Below the pieces are notes generated by a model, which saw only the letters and a list, made by a program, of their open reading frames with translations, did no database searches and had not been told where the DNA came from. A stretch of DNA of 64,000 nucleotides from Actinomadura sp. J1-007 (GTDB lineage Bacteria > Actinomycetota > Actinomycetes > Streptosporangiales > Streptosporangiaceae): NCBI RefSeq assembly GCF_009793335.1, contig NZ_WING01000002.1, positions 1 to 64,000 on the forward strand. The letters run 5' to 3'. This document shows positions 35,120 through 43,117 of this stretch, piece after piece (within the stretch, counting starts at the first letter, position 1; each line of letters starts with the position of its first letter). The translations under genes were made by a program, and so were the position numbers.

Positions 35120-35286
35120 CGGCGATGACGGCGGCGGTGCTCGCCGGCGGCGACTCCGACATCCTCGGCGAGCTGCTGATGGACCGGCTGATCAAGTTCG
35201 GGATCGTGGTCGTCGCCCTGGTCGTGCTGGTGGTGGCCCTGGCGATCGTCTACCGGAAGGTCGGGAACGGGGACCGCGGCCGCTAG
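35116..35286 (+). CDS. 56-residue single-pass membrane protein
   Basis: ATG 35116 overlaps the previous stop (ATGA). Short acidic N-terminus (GGDSDILGELLMDRL), one helix (FGIVVVALVVLVVALAIVY), basic end (RKVGNGDRGR). No family. Coupling to the preceding small membrane protein suggests a two-component membrane complex under the TetR at 34731. Overlaps the aminotransferase stop on the other strand by four bases. Confidence 0.65.
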   Translation: MTAMTAAVLAGGDSDILGELLMDRLIKFGIVVVALVVLVVALAIVYRKVGNGDRGR

Positions 35287-36530
35287 CAGGCGGCGACGGC
35301 GGACGCCCACAGGGCCAGGCCCTCGTCGATGTCGGCCTCGGTGGCCACCAGCGGGGGGATGAAGCGGACGACGTTGCCGTACGCGCCGCAGGTGAGCAGG
35401 AGCAGGCCGCGCTCGGCGGCGGCCCGGTGCGCCGCCTGCGCGGCGGCGGCGTCGGGCCCGCCGTCCGGCGCGGTGAACTCGGCGGCCTGCATCAGCCCGA
35501 GGCCGCGCACGTCGCCGATGCGCGGGTGGTCGGCGGCGACCTTGCGCAGGCCCTCCTGGAGCCGTTCGCCGGTACGGGCCGCGTTGCCCACCAGGTCCTC
35601 GTCGCGGATGACGTCGAGGGTGGCGAGCGCGGCGGCGCAGGCGACCGCGTTGCCGCCGTACGTGCCGCCCTGCGACCCGGGCCGCGCGCGCTCCATCAGC
35701 GCGGCGGGCGCGGCGATGGCCGACAGGGGGAAGCCGCTCGCCAGGCCCTTGGCGGTGACGAGGACGTCGGGGCGGGCGGAGGCGTGCTGGTGGCCCCAGA
35801 AGCGCCCCGTACGGCCGAAGCCGGTCTGCACCTCGTCGGCGATGAGCAGGACGCCGTGCCGGTCGGCGCGCTCGCGCAGGCCCTCCAGGAACGCGGGCGG
35901 CGCGGGGATGTAGCCGCCCTCGCCGAGCACCGGCTCGACGATGAACGCGGCGGTGTCGCCGGGGGAGCAGTCGGTGGCGAGCAGGTGGTCGAGCTCGCGC
36001 AGCGCGAAGCGGGTCGCCTCGTCCTCGTCCCAGCCGTAGCGGTACGCCTGGGGGAACGGGGCGAGCGCCCGTCCGGGCATCACCGGGCCGATCCCCGCGC
36101 GGAACTTCGTCCCGGCGGTGGTGAGCGCTGCGGCGCCCATCGTGCGGCCGTGGAACCCGCCCTGGAACGCCACGATGTTCTGGCGGCCGGTCGCGTGCCG
36201 GGCCAGCCGGACGGCCGCCTCCACCGCCTCGCTGCCGCTGTTGAGGTAGAACACCGAGTCCAGGCCCTCCGGCAGGACGTCCCCGAGGCGCTCGGTCAGC
36301 CGCAGCAGGGGCCGGTGCATGACCGTCGTGTACTGGCCGTGGATCAGCGTGCCGGCCTGGGCGCGCACCGCCTCGACGACGCGGGGATGGCAGTGGCCGG
36401 TGTTCGTCACGCCGATGCCGGAGGTGAAGTCGAGATGGCGCCGGCCCCGCTCGTCGTAGAGGTGGACGCCCTCGCCGCGCTCGGCCAGCACGGGGGTGGC
36501 CTGCTTCAGCACCGGTGACAGCTTCGCCAT
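35283..36530 (-). CDS. class III aminotransferase, GabT-like
   Basis: 415 residues; ATG 36530 after GGAGGAA. PLP enzyme of the omega/GABA transaminase group: TSGIGVTNTGHCHPRVVEAV, YLNSGSEAVEAAVRLAR, FQGGFHGRTMGA, LLIADEVQTGFGRTGRFWG and the Schiff-base Lys in VTAKGLASGFP. Likely moves an amino group from a 4-amino acid (GABA or similar) to 2-oxoglutarate. It lies downstream of the GntR gene, with its own upstream TTGTCGACAA site, so it belongs to the GntR regulon. Confidence 0.88.
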   Translation of the reverse strand: MAKLSPVLKQATPVLAERGEGVHLYDERGRRHLDFTSGIGVTNTGHCHPRVVEAVRAQAGTLIHGQYTTVMHRPLLRLTERLGDVLPEGLDSVFYLNSGSEAVEAAVRLARHATGRQNIVAFQGGFHGRTMGAAALTTAGTKFRAGIGPVMPGRALAPFPQAYRYGWDEDEATRFALRELDHLLATDCSPGDTAAFIVEPVLGEGGYIPAPPAFLEGLRERADRHGVLLIADEVQTGFGRTGRFWGHQHASARPDVLVTAKGLASGFPLSAIAAPAALMERARPGSQGGTYGGNAVACAAALATLDVIRDEDLVGNAARTGERLQEGLRKVAADHPRIGDVRGLGLMQAAEFTAPDGGPDAAAAQAAHRAAAERGLLLLTCGAYGNVVRFIPPLVATEADIDEGLALWASAVAAC

Positions 36531-36551
36531 GCGTTCCTCCCGAGATGTAGA

Positions 36552-36561
36552 TTGTCGACAA
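36552..36561. promoter_or_regulatory. GntR operator upstream of aminotransferase
   Basis: TTGTCGACAA, a perfect 10-base palindrome 22 bases before the aminotransferase start, in the context ATTGTCGACAAAC. The same core occurs at 38087-38096 and, with one change, at 39574-39583. Confidence 0.65.
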
Positions 36562-36656
36562 ACTGCAAGCCATCGGACCACGGGCCGGGTCCGGCTGTCC
36601 AGTGCGGGCCGGTCACATCGTCCTGCTCCCGCCGCGGACGGGGCGCGCGCCGCCGG

Positions 36657-37316
36657 CTAGGTGACGCGGAGGCGCTGGATGGAGTCGGTCATGTGCTCCT
36701 CGATGAGCCGGAGCAGGCGCTCCTCCTCGCCGTCGCCGATCGCGTCGACGAGGCGGCGGTGCTCCTCGACCAGCTCGCCCGGCTCGGGGTACTTGTCCTG
36801 GAGGGCGTTCAGGCACATCCGGGTCTCGACCAGCAGCGTCTGCGCCATCCGCTCCAGCCGGGCGCTGCCCGACGAGCTGACCAGCACCTGGTGGAACTCC
36901 TGGTCGGCGTCGCTCATCTTGACCCGGTCGCGCTGGCGCGCCGCGTCCACCAGCGCGTCCAGCGCGCCGGTGAGGCGGACCACGGCCTCGCCGCGGTTGC
37001 GCTGCATGATCAGCTCGCAGGCGGCGCGCTCGATGGCGAGCCGGGCGAGGTAGACGTCCTCGACGTCGGTCTCGTCCAAGGTGATCACGAACAGGCCGCG
37101 GTGCGGCTCGCTGTGCAGCAGGCCCTCCTGGACGAGGCGCTGCATCGCCTCGCGCAGCGGCCCGCGGCTGATGCCGAGCCGCGCGGCGAGCTCGGCCTCG
37201 CCGAGCTGCGCGCCGGGCTCCAGCGACCCGTACAGGATCGCGGCGCGCAGCTCGTCGGAGACGAGCTCGACCGTCGACTTGCGCGGAACAGGTTCCAGCT
37301 CACCCAATCGGCCCAT
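36657..37316 (-). CDS. GntR-family regulator, FCD (FadR) subgroup
   Basis: 219 residues. Winged HTH: STVELVSDELRAAILYGSLEPGAQLGEAELAARLGISRGPLREAMQRLVQEGLL. The C-terminal FCD helical domain has the metal-ligand pattern D (DADQEFHQ), H (EFHQ) and H (EEHRRLVDAI; EEHMTDSI), which binds organic acids. Sixteen bases after the maleate-isomerase-like gene, so the fourth gene of the DUF3830 operon. TTGTCGACAA sites around the island fit its autoregulation. Inducer is probably a dicarboxylate or 2-hydroxyacid. Confidence 0.88.
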   Translation of the reverse strand: MGRLGELEPVPRKSTVELVSDELRAAILYGSLEPGAQLGEAELAARLGISRGPLREAMQRLVQEGLLHSEPHRGLFVITLDETDVEDVYLARLAIERAACELIMQRNRGEAVVRLTGALDALVDAARQRDRVKMSDADQEFHQVLVSSSGSARLERMAQTLLVETRMCLNALQDKYPEPGELVEEHRRLVDAIGDGEEERLLRLIEEHMTDSIQRLRVT

Positions 37317-37332
37317 GCCCGGGCCCCCTTCG

Positions 37333-38115
37333 TCATCGCTCTCTAGCGAACAGGCGCCCGAGGCCGGGGCGCGGGCGGACGGTCCCGTCCGGGCCCGCGG
37401 CGAGGCGCAGACCTTCCCAGACGCTCACCTGGTTGGCGGTGAGCACCGGCTTGCCGAGGCGTTCCTCCAGTTCGTCCAGCCAGGCCGCGGTGTGCAGGGC
37501 GGTGTCGGGCACGAGCACGGCCTCGGCCTCCGGATGGTCGTTGGCCGCGACGAAGCCGAGCACGGCGTCGCGGCCGAGCGTACCGACCTCGGCCGCGGTG
37601 ACGATGCCGCGCGCCGACAGCGCGACGACCTCGACGCCCGCGTGGCCGAGGAACTCCGCGAACCGCCCGGCCACGTCGGCGGGGTAGGTCGCCGCGACCG
37701 CGACCCGCCGCAGCCCGAGGTGCCGGGCCGCGTGCACGAACGCGAACGAGGTGCTCGACGCGGGGACCCCGGCGGCCTCGCCGACGCCCGCGACCTGCGC
37801 CGCCGCGCCGTCCCAGCCGAACACGAAGCTGCCGCTCGTGCAGGCCCACACCGCCGCCCGCACGCCGAGGGCGCGCAGCTCGCGCGCGCCCTCGGCGAGC
37901 ACGTCGGCGCCGCCGATGTCGAGCAGCGCGTCGACGCGGTGGGCGTCCTCGCGCATCGTCGTGTGGACGACCGGCAGCCGGACGCCGCCCAGCAACTTCT
38001 CGATCACGGGATAGTCGTCCTCGGCGCTGTGCCCCGGGTAGAGGAACCCGGCGGCCGGCGCCGCCGGTACCCCGTCCGCGGACAGGTTGTCGACAATCCT
38101 ACCAGTCTGGATCAT
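37333..38115 (-). CDS. maleate isomerase/arylmalonate decarboxylase-like protein, one catalytic Cys
   Basis: 260 residues; ATG 38115 with GGGAGGGG upstream. Asp/Glu racemase superfamily: AVWACTSGSFVFG (C92) is the first active-site motif; LGKPVLTANQVSVWEGL is conserved. The second catalytic Cys, present as C198 in the paralog just upstream, aligns here with D204 in LVPDTALHT. One-Cys members can act as decarboxylases or non-stereochemical isomerases, so a changed reaction or a regulatory partner role is possible. Third gene of the island operon; a GntR-type palindrome sits within codons 7-10. Confidence 0.82.
   Translation of the reverse strand: MIQTGRIVDNLSADGVPAAPAAGFLYPGHSAEDDYPVIEKLLGGVRLPVVHTTMREDAHRVDALLDIGGADVLAEGARELRALGVRAAVWACTSGSFVFGWDGAAAQVAGVGEAAGVPASSTSFAFVHAARHLGLRRVAVAATYPADVAGRFAEFLGHAGVEVVALSARGIVTAAEVGTLGRDAVLGFVAANDHPEAEAVLVPDTALHTAAWLDELEERLGKPVLTANQVSVWEGLRLAAGPDGTVRPRPGLGRLFARER
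38087..38096. promoter_or_regulatory. GntR operator inside start of isomerase-like gene
   Basis: TTGTCGACAA followed by TCCTACCAG; the site at 39574 has TTGTTGACAA followed by TCCTACGAA, so the match extends to about 17 positions. It lies within codons 7-10, suggesting a roadblock or an internal promoter. Confidence 0.55.
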
Positions 38116-38142
38116 GGGCCCCTCCCGGTGGCGGCGCCGCGC

Positions 38143-38904
38143 TCAGGCGGCGGTGGGACTGCTGAACTGGACGAGCCACTGGTCGGAACCGGCGGCGGGA
38201 CGTCCCATGCGCCGCAGCGCGGAGCACATCGTGACCTGGTTGGCGGTGAGGACGGGCTTGCCGAGCATCTTCTCCAGCGGCGCGATGATGTCGTACGTCG
38301 GCACGTTGGTGCAGCTGATGAACACGGCCTCGGCCTCGGGCCCGTCCACGGCCGACACGGCGCTGACGATCTCGCCGTAGCCGACCTTCCAGATGTGGCT
38401 GAGCAGGCCCATCCCGACGGACGAGACGACCTCGATGCCGTGCTCGGCGAGGTACGACACCAGCCGTCCGGTGACGGTGTCGATGTAGGGCGTCACGACG
38501 GCGATCCGCCGCGCGCCGAGCAGGTGGAGCGACTCCACCAGGGCGCCCGACGTGGTCGCCGCGGCGGGCGCCCCCGCCGACAGCATCGTCTGGTGGAGCG
38601 TCCGCTCGCCGGCCGCGCCCCGGACGAAGCTCCCCGAGGCGCAGGCGTACGCCACCGCGAGCGGCTCCGGGGCGAGCACGTCGCGGACGGCCTGCCGGAC
38701 GATCGAGTGGTCCGACAGCGCGGACGCCATCTCCACCGTGACCGGCACCGGGACGTACGGCAGCCGGGTGAGGAACAGCGACACGTCGTCGGGCGTCCAC
38801 CGCCACAGCTCGCGGTCGAGGGCGAAGTCGAACGGCGCGACCACGCCGATGCCGTGCTGGGCCAGCAGCTCCGGCTGGCTGACCAGCTTGGGGTCGAATG
38901 TCAT
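38143..38904 (-). CDS. maleate cis-trans isomerase-like protein
   Basis: 253 residues. Asp/Glu racemase superfamily with both catalytic Cys: C88 in YACASGSFV and C198 in FISCTNVPT. This two-Cys arrangement is that of maleate isomerase (maleate to fumarate) and related enzymes. LGKPVLTANQVTMCSALRRMG closes the fold. Tandem paralog of the downstream gene (27-base gap), and 13 bases after DUF3830. Substrate could be maleate or a substituted maleate from ring-cleavage of heterocycles. Confidence 0.85.
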   Translation of the reverse strand: MTFDPKLVSQPELLAQHGIGVVAPFDFALDRELWRWTPDDVSLFLTRLPYVPVPVTVEMASALSDHSIVRQAVRDVLAPEPLAVAYACASGSFVRGAAGERTLHQTMLSAGAPAAATTSGALVESLHLLGARRIAVVTPYIDTVTGRLVSYLAEHGIEVVSSVGMGLLSHIWKVGYGEIVSAVSAVDGPEAEAVFISCTNVPTYDIIAPLEKMLGKPVLTANQVTMCSALRRMGRPAAGSDQWLVQFSSPTAA

Positions 38905-38917
38905 CCGGGGCCGCCGC

Positions 38918-39415
38918 TCAGGTCTCGTCGAGGCGGCGGTAGACGAGGCGCTCGCCGACGGCGCCCGAGCGCCAGACGTCGTTGCACGCCTCGGCCATGG
39001 GGCCGAGCCCCTCGACGATGGTCGCGTAGACGTTGCCCGGGACCCAGCCGACGTCGCCGTTCAGCAGCAGGTTGTTGCGGCCGTAGAAGATCGCGAGGTC
39101 GATCACGCCGGGCAGCGCCGCGATCCCCTTCTCCTCCTTGAACGCCCGGTCGAGCATCCCGCCCGGGAACGCGAAGTAGACGACGTCGCCGGGGATCGGG
39201 GTGACGGTGGGGTTCTCCTGGCCGACCTCCTGCTCGGCGAAGGTCTCCACCATCGTGTAGACCTCGTTGCGGGCGTACTTGGCGTGGTAGGCGTCGCCGC
39301 CCAGCGGCAGGGCGCGCCATACGGCCTCGCAGGTGCGCGGCGCGTCCTTTTCGAGGAGTTCGGCGACGCACGAGACGCCGCGCCGCTCCAGCGAGATGGT
39401 CATGTGCTTCGGCAT
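38918..39415 (-). CDS. DUF3830 family protein
   Basis: 165 residues; ATG 39415 with GGGGAGG upstream. Conserved DUF3830 blocks: APRTCEAVWRALPLGGDAYHAKYARNEVY, PGDVVYFAFPGG, AIFYGRNNLLLNGDVGWVPGNVYATI. The fold is cyclophilin-like. No enzymatic activity is established, but the family travels with maleate-isomerase-like and amidase genes, as here. First gene of the minus-strand operon, downstream of a promoter whose -35 lies inside a GntR-type site. Confidence 0.85.
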   Translation of the reverse strand: MPKHMTISLERRGVSCVAELLEKDAPRTCEAVWRALPLGGDAYHAKYARNEVYTMVETFAEQEVGQENPTVTPIPGDVVYFAFPGGMLDRAFKEEKGIAALPGVIDLAIFYGRNNLLLNGDVGWVPGNVYATIVEGLGPMAEACNDVWRSGAVGERLVYRRLDET

Positions 39416-39554
39416 GCCGGGCCTCCCCGTGCACAGGGGCGGGCGATGATCGTCGCTCACCCGAGAGGACTCTTGCGTTAGAGCGCCTTGGGAGCCGTCC
39501 TGGCCTGGGACACGGTTGCGACGGTCTTGCAGCACGTGATCAGTGCGGCTACCT

Positions 39555-39583
39555 GCTATAACGACCGCGCTGATTGTTGACAA
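39555..39583 (-). promoter_or_regulatory. promoter of DUF3830 operon with GntR operator
   Basis: On the minus strand: -35 TTGTCA (39583-39578), exactly 17 bases, -10 TATAGC (39560-39555). The -35 overlaps the operator TTGTTGACAA (39574-39583). On the plus strand, TTGACT near 39633 and TTAACT near 39654 may start the hydroxyacid dehydrogenase transcript, so one regulator could control both directions. Confidence 0.65.
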
Positions 39584-39682
39584 TCCTACGAATGCTTCCT
39601 AGCGTGTCAATCCCTTGCGGGTTGCATTCGTGTTGACTCGCGTTGCCTCCGCGTTAACTCGGCACTCCGGAAAGTGACGCCC

Positions 39683-40723
39683 ATGGAACCCGCGCCGCCC
39701 GCCCCCTCCGGACGACCCCGCGTCGCGGTCCTCGTCGCGGACGACCGCCCGCCCGGCATGGACGGGATCGAACGGCTGGCCGACGTCCGCTACGTCCGCG
39801 AGCCCGACCTCGCGCCGGCGCTCAAGGACGCCGACGTGCTGTTCATGTGGGACTTCTGGTCCGAGGCGCTCGCGGGCGCGTGGCCGGACGGCGGCGGGCC
39901 CGGCTGGGTGCACATCGCGAGCGCGGGCGTCGACCGGCTGCTGTTCCCCGCGCTGGTCGAGGGCCGCACGGCCGTCACCAACTCGCGCGGGATCTTCGAC
40001 GAGCCGATCGCCGAGTACGTCCTCGGGCTCGTGCACTGCTTCGCCAAGGACCTGCACACGACGCTGCGGCTCCAGGCCGAGCGGCGGTGGCGGCACCGCG
40101 AGACCGAGCGCGTCGCGGGCGCCCGCGCGCTGGTCGTCGGCACCGGGCCGATCGGCCGCGCCATCGGCCGCCGCCTCGCCGCCGCCGGGATGCGGGTCGG
40201 CGGCGTCGGCCGCACCGCGCGGCCGGGCGACCCCGACCTCGGCGACGTGCTGCCGATGGACGGGCTGCACGGCGCGCTCGCCGGGGCCGACTACGTGGTG
40301 CTCGCCGCGCCGCTCACCGGCGCCACCCGCGGCATGATCGACGCGGCGGCGCTCGCCCGGATGCGGCCCACCGGGCGGCTGATCAACGTCGGGCGCGGGC
40401 CGCTGGTCGTCGAGGACGACCTGGTGGCCGCGCTGCGGGCGGGCACGATCGCGGGCGCGGCCCTCGACGTGTTCGTGGACGAGCCGCTGCCCGCGCCGTC
40501 CCCGCTGTGGGACCTGCCCGGCGTGATCGTCTCCCCGCACATGTCCGGCGACGTCGCCGGCTGGCGCGACGACCTCGTCCGGCTGTTCGCCGACAACCTC
40601 GACCGCCACCGGCACGGCCGGCCGCTGCGCAACGTCGTCGACAAGCGGCTCGGCTACGTGCGCGCGCCCGACCCGTCCGACCCGTCCGACCCGCAGCGAG
40701 ACGACCAGAGGGGGCAGCGATGA
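39683..40723 (+). CDS. D-2-hydroxyacid dehydrogenase, NAD-dependent
   Basis: 346 residues; ATG 39683 with GGAAA ten bases before. Rossmann motif VVGTGPIGRAIGRRLAAAG; catalytic Arg in INVGRGPLV; Glu in VFVDEPLP; His in VIVSPHMSGD. The N-terminal lid contains IASAGVDRLLFP and SRGIFDEPIAEYVLG. Probably reduces or oxidises a 2-hydroxyacid such as malate-like or tartronate-like products in the island's pathway. The stop overlaps the amidase start (ATGA). Confidence 0.88.
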   Translation: MEPAPPAPSGRPRVAVLVADDRPPGMDGIERLADVRYVREPDLAPALKDADVLFMWDFWSEALAGAWPDGGGPGWVHIASAGVDRLLFPALVEGRTAVTNSRGIFDEPIAEYVLGLVHCFAKDLHTTLRLQAERRWRHRETERVAGARALVVGTGPIGRAIGRRLAAAGMRVGGVGRTARPGDPDLGDVLPMDGLHGALAGADYVVLAAPLTGATRGMIDAAALARMRPTGRLINVGRGPLVVEDDLVAALRAGTIAGAALDVFVDEPLPAPSPLWDLPGVIVSPHMSGDVAGWRDDLVRLFADNLDRHRHGRPLRNVVDKRLGYVRAPDPSDPSDPQRDDQRGQR

Positions 40724-42216
40724 CGAACGGCACCGCGACCACGAACGGCGGCCCGCCGCCCGAGCCCCCGGGCGGCTCCGCTCCGGCGACCGCGGTCACC
40801 GAGCTGGCCGCCACCGAGCTGCTCGCCGCCTACCGGGCCGGGCGGCTCTCCCCGGTCGAGGCCGCCGAGGCCGTTCTGGAGCGGATCGAACGGGTCGATC
40901 CCGCGCTCAACGCGTTCTGCCTCGTGGACCCCGACCGCGCGCTCGCCGCCGCCCGCGCCTCGGCCGAGCGGTGGCGGCGCGGCGAGCCGCTCGGCCTGCT
41001 CGACGGCGTGCCCGTCTCGATCAAGGACGTGCTGATCACCCGCGACTGGCCGACGCTGCGCGGCTCCCGCGCCGTCGACCCGGCGGGGCCGTGGACCGAG
41101 GACGCGCCGTCGGTCGCGCGGCTGCGCGAGCACGGCGCGGTCCTGGTCGGCAAGACCACCACGCCGGAGTTCGCGTGGAAGGGCGTCACCGACGGCCCGC
41201 TCACCGGCGTCACCCGCAACCCGTGGGACCCGTCCCGCACCGCGGGCGGGTCCAGCGGGGGAGCGGCGGCGGCCGTCGCGGCGGGCCTCGCGCCGCTCGC
41301 GCTCGGCACCGACGGCGGCGGCTCGGTGCGCATCCCCGCCGCGTTCACCGGCACGTTCACGCTGAAGCCGACGTACGGCCGCGTCCCGCACTTCCCGGCG
41401 AGCCCGTTCGGCACCCTCGCGCACGTCGGGCCGATCACCTGGACGGTCGCGGACGCGGCGCTGCTCATGGACGTGATCAGCGGGCCGGACGGCCGCGACT
41501 GGTCCGAGCTGGCCCCGCGCGGGCCGGGCTCGCCGCCGTTCGCGGACGCGGCGCTGGACGACCTGCGGGGCCTGCGCGTCGCGTTCAGCCCGACGCTCGG
41601 CTTCGCGCGCGTGGACCCCGAGGTCGCCGGTCTCGCCGCCGCCGCCGCGCGGGCCTTCGCCGAGCTGGGCGCGGAGGTCGTGGAGACCGACCCCGGGTTC
41701 GGCGACCCGGTCGAGGAGTTCGAGGTCCTGTGGTTCTCCGGCGCCGCGAAGGTCGCCGAGCACCTGCCGCCGGACGCCCGCGCCGGGCTGGACCCCGGCC
41801 TGCGGGAGATCTGCGAGCGGGGCGCCCGCTACTCGGCGAGCGACTACCTCGACGCGACCGCCCGCCGGATGGAGCTCGGGCGGATCATGGGCCTGTTCCA
41901 CCGGGAGTACGACCTGCTGCTCACCCCGACCCTCCCGATCACCGCGTTCGAGGCGGGCCGCGAGGTGCCCGCGGGCTCGGCGGCGCGCCCCGGGCGCCCG
42001 GCCCCGCGCTGGACGGACTGGACGCCGTTCACCTACCCGTTCAACATGACCCAGCAGCCCGCCGCGAGCCTGCCCGCCGGGCTCACCCGCGCGGGCCTGC
42101 CGGTCGGCCTCCAGGTCGTCGGGGCGCGGCACGCCGACGACCTGGTGCTGGCCGCGTGCCGGGCGTACGAGCGGGCGCGGCCCTGGCACGGGCGCCGCCC
42201 GCCGATCGGCGCCTGA
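40720..42216 (+). CDS. amidase (amidase signature family)
   Basis: 498 residues, ATG 40720. The Ser-cisSer-Lys triad is complete: K102 (VSIKDVL), S178 (GGSSGG) and S202 (DGGGSVRIPA). Amidase-signature enzymes hydrolyse aryl- or alkyl-amides to acids and ammonia; without GatB/GatC genes this is a catabolic amidase, not a tRNA amidotransferase subunit. Coupled to the dehydrogenase. With isomerases and aminotransferase it suggests degradation of a nitrogen-containing cyclic acid or amide. Confidence 0.9.
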   Translation: MTNGTATTNGGPPPEPPGGSAPATAVTELAATELLAAYRAGRLSPVEAAEAVLERIERVDPALNAFCLVDPDRALAAARASAERWRRGEPLGLLDGVPVSIKDVLITRDWPTLRGSRAVDPAGPWTEDAPSVARLREHGAVLVGKTTTPEFAWKGVTDGPLTGVTRNPWDPSRTAGGSSGGAAAAVAAGLAPLALGTDGGGSVRIPAAFTGTFTLKPTYGRVPHFPASPFGTLAHVGPITWTVADAALLMDVISGPDGRDWSELAPRGPGSPPFADAALDDLRGLRVAFSPTLGFARVDPEVAGLAAAAARAFAELGAEVVETDPGFGDPVEEFEVLWFSGAAKVAEHLPPDARAGLDPGLREICERGARYSASDYLDATARRMELGRIMGLFHREYDLLLTPTLPITAFEAGREVPAGSAARPGRPAPRWTDWTPFTYPFNMTQQPAASLPAGLTRAGLPVGLQVVGARHADDLVLAACRAYERARPWHGRRPPIGA

Positions 42217-42225
42217 CCGGCCGTA

Positions 42226-42244
42226 CGCCGCGAGGGGCGCGGCG
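42226..42244 (+). terminator. hairpin after amidase gene
   Basis: CGCCGCG-AGGGG-CGCGGCG, perfect 7-bp stem ten bases past the stop. Confidence 0.5.
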
Positions 42245-42287
42245 GCGGGGCATTGCGCGCGGGGGCGGGCGCGTCTACTGTCCCAAG

Positions 42288-42301
42288 CAAGCAACTGCTT
42301 G
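42288..42301. promoter_or_regulatory. palindrome upstream of NIPSNAP-like gene
   Basis: CAAGCA-AC-TGCTTG, perfect 6-bp arms, 28 bases before the GTG start; probable binding site of a TetR-type regulator not encoded next door. Confidence 0.5.
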
Positions 42302-42328
42302 TTAATCCGCCTGCCCCCGGGAGGGTCC

Positions 42329-43093
42329 GTGCGCCGCGGCGTCTACCTGCTCGAAGAGGTCGAGTTCCACCCGATGAACTCGCGCAGGCCCCTGGAGTAC
42401 CTGCGCTGGCTCACCGCCTACAAGCAGGAGGACGACCGGCTCGCCGAGGGCGCGCACGAGCTGACCGAGGGCCTGTCGATCAGGTCCCGCGACATCGACC
42501 TGGTCGGCGCGTTCTACGCGGTCGGCATCAGCGGCCACCCGCAGTTCAAGGTCGTCACGCTGTGGGACTGCCACGGCGGCTGGGACGGCGGCTGGCGGCA
42601 GATGCTGGAGATCTACGACGACGTCCAGAAGAACCTGTTCCTGTCCGACATCGACGACCTGCGGCACGGCGCGTTCTCCCGGCCGCTCGGCGCCGCGCCC
42701 GGCAGCCCCTCGATCGCCGGGCTGCTGGACGAGGGGTACGCGGCGCCGCTGTACCTGTTCGAGAGCGCCCGCGTCCGCCCCGGCGCCGCGCTGGACTACC
42801 TCGCCGCCGTGCGGGAGGAGCGCGCGCCCGTGCTCGCCGAGCACGGCCACCGGCTCGTCGGCGCGTACGAGGTGCAGTTCTGCGATACCGAGGCCGTCAC
42901 GCTGTGGGGCACCGACATCGACGCGCACCTCGGCCTCCAGCGCGCCCGCGACGCGGCCCTCGGCATGGACGACGAGACCGAGCCCGACCACCGGCTGCTC
43001 TCGTGGCGCAAGCAGGCCCGCGAGTACCTGGAGGGCGACTGGCGCGAGACGCTGCTCAGCCCGTACCCCGGCAGCAAGCTCGCCCCGGGCTGA
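42329..43093 (+). CDS. NIPSNAP-like two-repeat dimeric alpha/beta-barrel protein
   Basis: 254 residues; GTG 42329 after GGGAGGG. Two related halves: YLLEEVEFHPMNSRRPLEYLRWL with VVTLWDCHGGWDGGW, and LYLFESARVRPGAALDYLAAV with AVTLWGTDIDAHLGLQ. Each half has the beta-alpha-beta-beta pattern of ferredoxin-like NIPSNAP/ABM domains; fusion gives a built-in dimer. Function unknown; relatives are common beside catabolic and polyketide-type genes. Confidence 0.65.
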   Translation: MRRGVYLLEEVEFHPMNSRRPLEYLRWLTAYKQEDDRLAEGAHELTEGLSIRSRDIDLVGAFYAVGISGHPQFKVVTLWDCHGGWDGGWRQMLEIYDDVQKNLFLSDIDDLRHGAFSRPLGAAPGSPSIAGLLDEGYAAPLYLFESARVRPGAALDYLAAVREERAPVLAEHGHRLVGAYEVQFCDTEAVTLWGTDIDAHLGLQRARDAALGMDDETEPDHRLLSWRKQAREYLEGDWRETLLSPYPGSKLAPG

Positions 43094-43117
43094 GCCCGCC
43101 CGCCAGCGGCCCCGCCG

